5,002 bases of DNA from Chloroflexota bacterium. GTDB lineage: Bacteria; Chloroflexota; Anaerolineae; J102. The position numbers and the translations under genes are program-made. Location: positions 1 to 5,002 of the forward strand of contig PIVW01000430.1 of NCBI GenBank assembly GCA_003353825.1, in the 5' to 3' direction. The notes beneath the pieces are model-generated. The model did no database searches, was not told where the DNA came from, and saw only the letters and a list, made by a program, of their open reading frames with translations. Each line of letters begins with the position of its first letter. Position 1 is the first letter of the stretch. Below, piece after piece: positions 1-5,002 of the stretch.

Positions 1-116
1 AAATATACATGCCATGGTCGGAAAAGCATCTTTTGGATTGAACTGGATCGTTCTTTTGCTGAATAAGCCCGAGGCGTCTTTATTCTCGGAGCGGTTGTAA
101 GCAGCCCACCCTATTT
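1..116 (+). promoter_or_regulatory. Leader region upstream of glpA, presumed promoter
   Basis: This stretch precedes the first gene of the operon and has no supported gene on either strand. The glpA frame is closed by a TGA at 60-62, and no ATG, GTG or TTG lies in that frame before the ATG at 117. The best -10-like hexamer I see is TATTCT at 81-86 (four of six consensus bases), with only a poor TTGCTG at 56-61 as a -35 and a 19-base spacer. TTGAAC at 38-43 looks like a -35 but has no good -10 at the right distance. No clear operator palindrome for GlpR, FNR or CRP is visible. The promoter role is inferred from position only. Confidence 0.25.
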
Positions 117-1870
<1,754 letters not shown>

Positions 1871-1874
<4 letters not shown>

Positions 1875-1939
1875 GTGTCAGGATTCAGGCAGTGATGACA
1901 CGGCAATGGAAGCGTACTTGGGGACGTTATGACGGTTGA
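1871..1939 (+). CDS. Possible 22-codon linking ORF between glpA and glpB
   Basis: The ATG at 1871 overlaps the glpA stop in an ATGA arrangement. The frame runs 22 codons (MSVRIQAVMTRQW...YDG) to a TGA at 1937-1939, 11 bases inside glpB. This would carry ribosomes from glpA to the glpB start, which otherwise lies 54 bases downstream with only a weak GGGGA-like ribosome site. The peptide resembles nothing I recognise and is basic and tryptophan-containing. An ORF this short can easily occur by chance, so it is recorded as a candidate for translational coupling and not as an established gene. Confidence 0.18.
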
Positions 1940-3230
1940 TCTCTTAGTCATTGGCGCAGGCCTGTCAGGACTCATGGCAGCTGTAACGGCCGCGAACCAT
2001 GGGTTACGTGTGAAGGTTATCGCCAAAGGGATGGGCGCGATGTATTGGAGTACGGGCACGGTGGACGTTCTTGGTTATCTACCCGAGCGAGCCAGCGAGC
2101 CAGTAGACGCCCCTCTGGCAAGGTTGTCACAGTTGGCGGCAACCCGACCCGACCATCCCTATACGCGCCTGGGTTCCAAAATATTGGATACGGCAATGCA
2201 GAGATTTGCCAATCTCTCCATTGAAATCGAACTACCTTACGCGGGTTCTTCCCGATCTGGCGAGAACCTGTCGCTGCCTTCACCCATCGGCGCTGCCCGA
2301 CCGGTGTATCTGGCGCCAAGCGCCCAACTGTCCGGCGACCTCAGCCGCGCTGAACCCATGTTGATCGTCGGTTTCAGTGGGTTTCGCGATTTCTATCCCA
2401 CACTCATCGCCGAGAATCTGAACAAGCTGGGACACAGCGCCCGCGCTGCCTTCCTGCCCATCCAGCTTATCAGCGGCCGGCACGACTTCAACACCGTACA
2501 ATTGGCCCGGGCTCTGGATGATGAAAAACGTATGCAGCGGTTGGCGGCTGGACTAAGGCAAGTGCTAGAGTCAGGCGAACGGGTTGGACTCCCTGCCATT
2601 TTGGGCCTGGAAAACCATACTGCTGCTCTAGCCTATCTCCAAAAACAGGTAGATGCGCCAGTTTTCGAGATCCCCACCTTACCCCCTTCGGTCCCGGGCA
2701 TTCGCTTGACCACGGCCCTGCGTCGCTATCTCGAACAACAGAACGTGCGCGTCGAAATCGGCATGGAAGCGATCGATTTCAGTGTCCGCCAATCTCCAAT
2801 CTCTAGTCTCCAATCCCTAACCTCCGTATCAACCGCCACCAGCGCCCGCCCCCTCAAACACCGCGCTCGCCACATCTTGCTCGCTAGCGGAGGTCTCCTT
2901 GGCGGGGGTTTTGACAGCGACGCCAACGGCCGTGTGTGGGAAACGATTTTTGATCTCCCTCTCACTATACCCCAAGTGCGAAGCGATTGGTTTCGTCCCA
3001 GGTTTTTGGATCCCGCGGGTCAGCCCGTGTTCCAAGGGGGTATTGCCGTCAACCGCCACTTCCAGCCGGTCTCTGACTCCGGTCAACCTCTCTTCGACAA
3101 CCTGTGGGTTTGTGGTGGCGCTCTCGCAGGTAGCGACCCCATCCGCGAACGCAGCCTGGAAGGTATTGCGATAACGACCGCGATGGCTGCATCCCGGCAG
3201 ATCATCTCAACTCTGACTCAAGTCACGTAA
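1929..3230 (+). CDS. glpB: Anaerobic glycerol-3-phosphate dehydrogenase subunit B
   Basis: Flavoprotein subunit that forms the soluble GlpAB dimer and is thought to relay electrons from GlpA to GlpC. Of 433 residues (E. coli GlpB about 419 as I recall), the N-terminus has GAGLSG (9-14) after a hydrophobic strand. MYWSTGTVDVLGYLP (38-52) and HPYTRLG (76-82) follow, then the GFSGFRDF block (148-155). FEIPTLPPSVPGIRL (246-260) is a GlpB hallmark. The C-terminal FAD-binding part has ILLASGGLLGGG (316-327) and NLWVCGGALAGSDPI (391-405). The ATG at 1929 is the only plausible start: the frame has a TGA at 1896-1898 and no start codon between. A degenerate 7-bp DNA repeat encodes residues about 287-298, just before the ILLASGG strand, in a place where homologues vary. 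The gene should be co-transcribed with glpA and glpC. Confidence 0.95.
   Translation: MTVDLLVIGAGLSGLMAAVTAANHGLRVKVIAKGMGAMYWSTGTVDVLGYLPERASEPVDAPLARLSQLAATRPDHPYTRLGSKILDTAMQRFANLSIEIELPYAGSSRSGENLSLPSPIGAARPVYLAPSAQLSGDLSRAEPMLIVGFSGFRDFYPTLIAENLNKLGHSARAAFLPIQLISGRHDFNTVQLARALDDEKRMQRLAAGLRQVLESGERVGLPAILGLENHTAALAYLQKQVDAPVFEIPTLPPSVPGIRLTTALRRYLEQQNVRVEIGMEAIDFSVRQSPISSLQSLTSVSTATSARPLKHRARHILLASGGLLGGGFDSDANGRVWETIFDLPLTIPQVRSDWFRPRFLDPAGQPVFQGGIAVNRHFQPVSDSGQPLFDNLWVCGGALAGSDPIRERSLEGIAITTAMAASRQIISTLTQVT
2789..2823 (+). repeat. Five-unit 7-bp tandem repeat inside glpB (CCAATCT)
   Basis: Five heptamers stand in perfect 7-base phase: CCAATCT, CCAATCT, CTAGTCT, CCAATCC and CTAACCT. 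They encode GlpB residues about 287-298 (QSPISSLQSLT). The encoded Ser/Leu/Gln-rich stretch is low in complexity and continues into a Ser/Thr/Ala-rich run before the conserved ILLASGG strand. Five units cover 35 bp, so frame is kept by the flanking sequence and not by whole 21-bp blocks. The unit resembles the degenerate heptanucleotide repeats known as STRRs in cyanobacteria. Membership of a genome-wide family cannot be tested from this window. Confidence 0.65.
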
Positions 3231-3238
3231 CACGTTTT

Positions 3239-4501
3239 ATGCTCACCGAATCCTGGCTGTCTGTCGGCCCTTCCCTCGACGAATGCATCAAGTGCAATAT
3301 CTGCACCAGCCACTGCCCTGTCTCCGCGGTCACAGATCGGTTCCCCGGCCCCAAGTACGCAGGTCCGCAGGCGCAGCGATTTCGTGAGAATGGACAACCC
3401 CGGACGCCCGACCATTCCGTCGATTACTGCTCAGGTTGCAGGGTGTGTAACGAAGTCTGCCCCACAGGTGTCAAAATCGCAGAAATGAATGCGAGGGCCA
3501 GGGCGCAGATCGCCAGCGAAAACGGCATTCCTATACGAAATCGCCTATTGGGACGGAACGAACTGCTCGGCAAAGTGGGCAGCATCGCTCCATCTCTGGC
3601 CAATTTCGGCTTGCACAACCTGGCCAGTCGCGTCCTTGCCGAAAAGGTGATAGGTATCGCTCGAGAGGCGCCACTACCGCGCTGGAGTCATGATGGAACC
3701 TTTGGCGCTTGGATGAAACGGACGGCGAACCGGCGCCTCAAGTCTGAAAAGAAAGTGGTGTATTTTCACGGCTGTGCGACGATGTACTATGAACCTTATA
3801 TCGGCCGGGCAGCGGTGGCGGTGCTGGAGCACAACGGTTATGAGGTGATCGTGCCCTCGCAGAATTGCTGTGGTTTACCCATGCTCAGCAATGGCGAATT
3901 CGGAGCTGCGCGTCATTATCACGAGAACAACATTCGCAAGCTATGCGATTATGTCGACGCCGGCTACGATATCGTGGGTACCAGCACCAGTTGCACCTTG
4001 ACCTTAAAGGAAGAAGCCCCTGATTTACTGGATATGCACGAAGGGGGGGCGCACGAGTTAAAAATGGCTGTGTGGGATATCTTCGAGTGGTTGAGGGAAC
4101 GCCTGGAGTTCGGGGAACTGCTTACCGACTTTGCCAGCCTGGATATGGTGTTACCCTACCATGCGCCCTGCCAGGGCCGCGCCCATCGTGTGGGTAAACC
4201 AGCATTGGAGATCATGGCGCTTGTCCCGGGGTTGGATGTACGCGAGAGCCGCGCTCGCTGCTGCGGAATCGCCGGCACCTATGGCTATAAAGTGGAAAAG
4301 TACCAGATAGCAATGGATGTAGGGGAGGAGCTTTTCAGTTATGTGCGGGAGCAGGGAGCGAAGGTCGAGATGACGGCGTGTGATTCTGAAACCTGCCGCT
4401 GGCAATTGGAACATGGCAGCGGATACCCCAGCCGCCATCCTGTCGAGATCCTGGCGGCTGCGTATGGGTTGTATGATGTAGAGCATCGGCTCCTGATCTA
4501 A
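3239..4501 (+). CDS. glpC: Anaerobic glycerol-3-phosphate dehydrogenase subunit C
   Basis: Iron-sulfur subunit that anchors GlpAB at the membrane and passes electrons to the quinone pool. Of 420 residues (E. coli GlpC about 396 as I recall), the N-terminus has two 4Fe-4S motifs: C16-x2-C19-x2-C22-x3-C26-P and C64-x2-C67-x2-C70-x3-C74-P. The GlpC-typical PGPKYAGPQAQRFR (36-49) lies between them. Two CCG domains, as in heterodisulfide reductase HdrB/HdrD and GlcF, follow. The first has C179, C210-C211-G and C252; the second has C311, C341-C342-G (CCGIAGTYG) and C381/C386 in CDSETCRWQ. All expected cysteines are present. There is no strong transmembrane helix, as usual for GlpC. It starts 8 bases after the glpB stop without a clear Shine-Dalgarno sequence, so translation is probably coupled to glpB. 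A run of seven G at 4043-4049 falls in a weakly conserved loop (EGGA). Confidence 0.96.
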   Translation: MLTESWLSVGPSLDECIKCNICTSHCPVSAVTDRFPGPKYAGPQAQRFRENGQPRTPDHSVDYCSGCRVCNEVCPTGVKIAEMNARARAQIASENGIPIRNRLLGRNELLGKVGSIAPSLANFGLHNLASRVLAEKVIGIAREAPLPRWSHDGTFGAWMKRTANRRLKSEKKVVYFHGCATMYYEPYIGRAAVAVLEHNGYEVIVPSQNCCGLPMLSNGEFGAARHYHENNIRKLCDYVDAGYDIVGTSTSCTLTLKEEAPDLLDMHEGGAHELKMAVWDIFEWLRERLEFGELLTDFASLDMVLPYHAPCQGRAHRVGKPALEIMALVPGLDVRESRARCCGIAGTYGYKVEKYQIAMDVGEELFSYVREQGAKVEMTACDSETCRWQLEHGSGYPSRHPVEILAAAYGLYDVEHRLLI

Positions 4502-4529
4502 AGTGCCGAATAGTGCCTAGACAATCGGG

Positions 4530-4550
4530 TTCTTGTACGATGGGCAAGAA
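4530..4550 (+). terminator. Weak hairpin after glpC, possible terminator
   Basis: TTCTTG (4530-4535) and CAAGAA (4545-4550) form a 6-bp inverted repeat with a 9-base loop, 28 bases after the glpC stop. It is followed by ATTT but no real T-tract, and the stem has only two G-C pairs. It could end the glp transcript weakly, but this is a position-based guess. Confidence 0.2.
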
Positions 4551-4565
4551 ATTTGGACGGGATTT

Positions 4566-4601
4566 ACAGGATTATATCTTTGAAAATCTTGTTAATCCTG
4601 T
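4566..4601. repeat. Intergenic inverted repeat ACAGGATTA/TAATCCTGT
   Basis: ACAGGATTA (4566-4574) is matched perfectly by TAATCCTGT (4593-4601), giving a 9-bp stem around an 18-base AT-rich loop. The flanks GATTT and TATTC partly extend the similarity between the arms. It lies between two convergent genes, so it could act as a bidirectional terminator, although neither side has a strong T-tract. From memory, the AATCCTGT / ACAGGATT motif recurs in intergenic DNA of many bacterial genomes, so it may instead be one copy of a dispersed palindromic repeat. The inverted repeat is certain; its role is not. Confidence 0.55.
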
Positions 4602-4648
4602 CTATTCTTTGATTGGTTCTGGCTCTCTCAGGTTAGTAATTCTCAGAT

Positions 4649-5002
4649 CTATTCGATCTCCGCCCCACGCCGTTCGGCTTCAGCATCCAGAGCATCGATA
4701 GCCCCGGACATGGTCGCGCGACTCATGCTGCTACCACCCCGCAATTGCCCACGCAGATATTGCTTGAGTTGCTTATGGTGCATGATTGGGGCGGAGCTAT
4801 CCTGAATATCGAGTTTGGCGTTATCGTTGGTGAAGACGACAACAGGATTGACCGCTACCGGATCGGTCGTCTCTAGGGCCTGGTCTAGCCAAGCACTTAG
4901 TTTTCCCGCATCCTTTTGGGCTTCGTCTACAGGCAAACCTGCCGGCTCTTGGCCAAAGGCAAACAGAAGGCGGCGGATATTAAAAGGCTGCTTTATTCGG
5001 CC
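4649..5002 (-). CDS. NERD-like domain protein, C-terminal part (partial)
   Basis: The 3' part of a minus-strand gene. The frame is open from the right window edge to a TAG at 4649-4651, giving 117 residues that begin GRIKQPFNIRRLLFAF; the true start lies beyond the window. Its pattern, a charged helix (QKDAGKLSAWLDQAL), then a strand VNPVVVFTND, then APIMHHKQLKQYLRGQL, resembles the end of nuclease-related (NERD) domains. There a core strand of the form PVVVFT is followed by a 'KxLKxxLR' helix. The NERD catalytic residues would lie upstream and cannot be checked. The C-terminal tail is helical and charged (IDALDAEAERRGAEIE). A TTG at 4936 could be read as a start, but continuous similarity upstream argues against it. 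The gene converges on glpC and shows no functional link to it. Family assignment is from pattern recognition only. Confidence 0.55.
   Translation of the reverse strand, partial: GRIKQPFNIRRLLFAFGQEPAGLPVDEAQKDAGKLSAWLDQALETTDPVAVNPVVVFTNDNAKLDIQDSSAPIMHHKQLKQYLRGQLRGGSSMSRATMSGAIDALDAEAERRGAEIE

Noticed and set aside
2209..2215. Third exact CCAATCT in glpB
   Set aside because: It is a single unit with no tandem neighbours, and one 7-mer can occur by chance, so it is not counted as part of the repeat family.
4043..4049. Run of seven G in glpC, a possible phase-variation or sequencing-error site
   Set aside because: The frame stays open with conserved GlpC motifs on both sides, and a housekeeping respiratory subunit is an unlikely phase-variable gene. 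It encodes an unremarkable EGGA loop.
4151..4486. Long open frame on the minus strand opposite the end of glpC
   Set aside because: It lies wholly inside glpC, whose protein is clearly conserved here (CCGIAGTYG, CDSETCRWQ). The antisense translation has no recognisable pattern.
4502..4517. AGTGCC direct repeat (4502-4507 and 4512-4517) just after the glpC stop
   Set aside because: Two 6-bp copies are too short to suggest a transposon target duplication or an attachment site, and no mobile gene is nearby.

Overview
The window carries a complete three-gene operon, glpA-glpB-glpC, on the plus strand. It encodes the anaerobic sn-glycerol-3-phosphate dehydrogenase. The tail end of a convergent gene on the minus strand enters from the right edge and looks like a NERD (nuclease-related) domain protein. 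No tRNA, rRNA, CRISPR array, transposase or phage gene is visible.

Layout: 1-116 is a short leader presumed to hold the promoter. glpA (117-1874) encodes the FAD catalytic subunit with a C-terminal [2Fe-2S] BFD-like domain. After 54 bases comes glpB (1929-3230), the second flavoprotein subunit. After 8 more bases comes glpC (3239-4501), the iron-sulfur subunit with two 4Fe-4S motifs and two CCG domains. A 147-base intergenic stretch (4502-4648) holds an inverted repeat built on ACAGGATTA. The minus-strand gene occupies 4649-5002 and is open at the window edge.

How the genes work together: GlpA should oxidise sn-glycerol 3-phosphate to dihydroxyacetone phosphate on FAD. Electrons then pass through GlpB and the clusters of GlpC to the membrane quinone pool, usually menaquinone, and on to anaerobic acceptors such as fumarate or nitrate. 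No glycerol kinase, facilitator, G3P transporter or GlpR-type regulator is in view, so the source of G3P cannot be read from this window.

Organism: a bacterium of moderate GC content. The mix of glpABC, a NERD-type protein, almost no Shine-Dalgarno sequences and degenerate heptanucleotide repeats inside genes would fit Chloroflexota (Anaerolineae/Caldilineae-like). This is a weak inference and other phyla are possible.

The most unusual structure is a pair of degenerate 7-bp tandem repeats sharing the heptamer CCAATCT. One lies inside glpA and the other inside glpB. Both keep the reading frame open and both fall in poorly conserved loop or linker segments. I saw no convincing undescribed system; the genes are otherwise ordinary.
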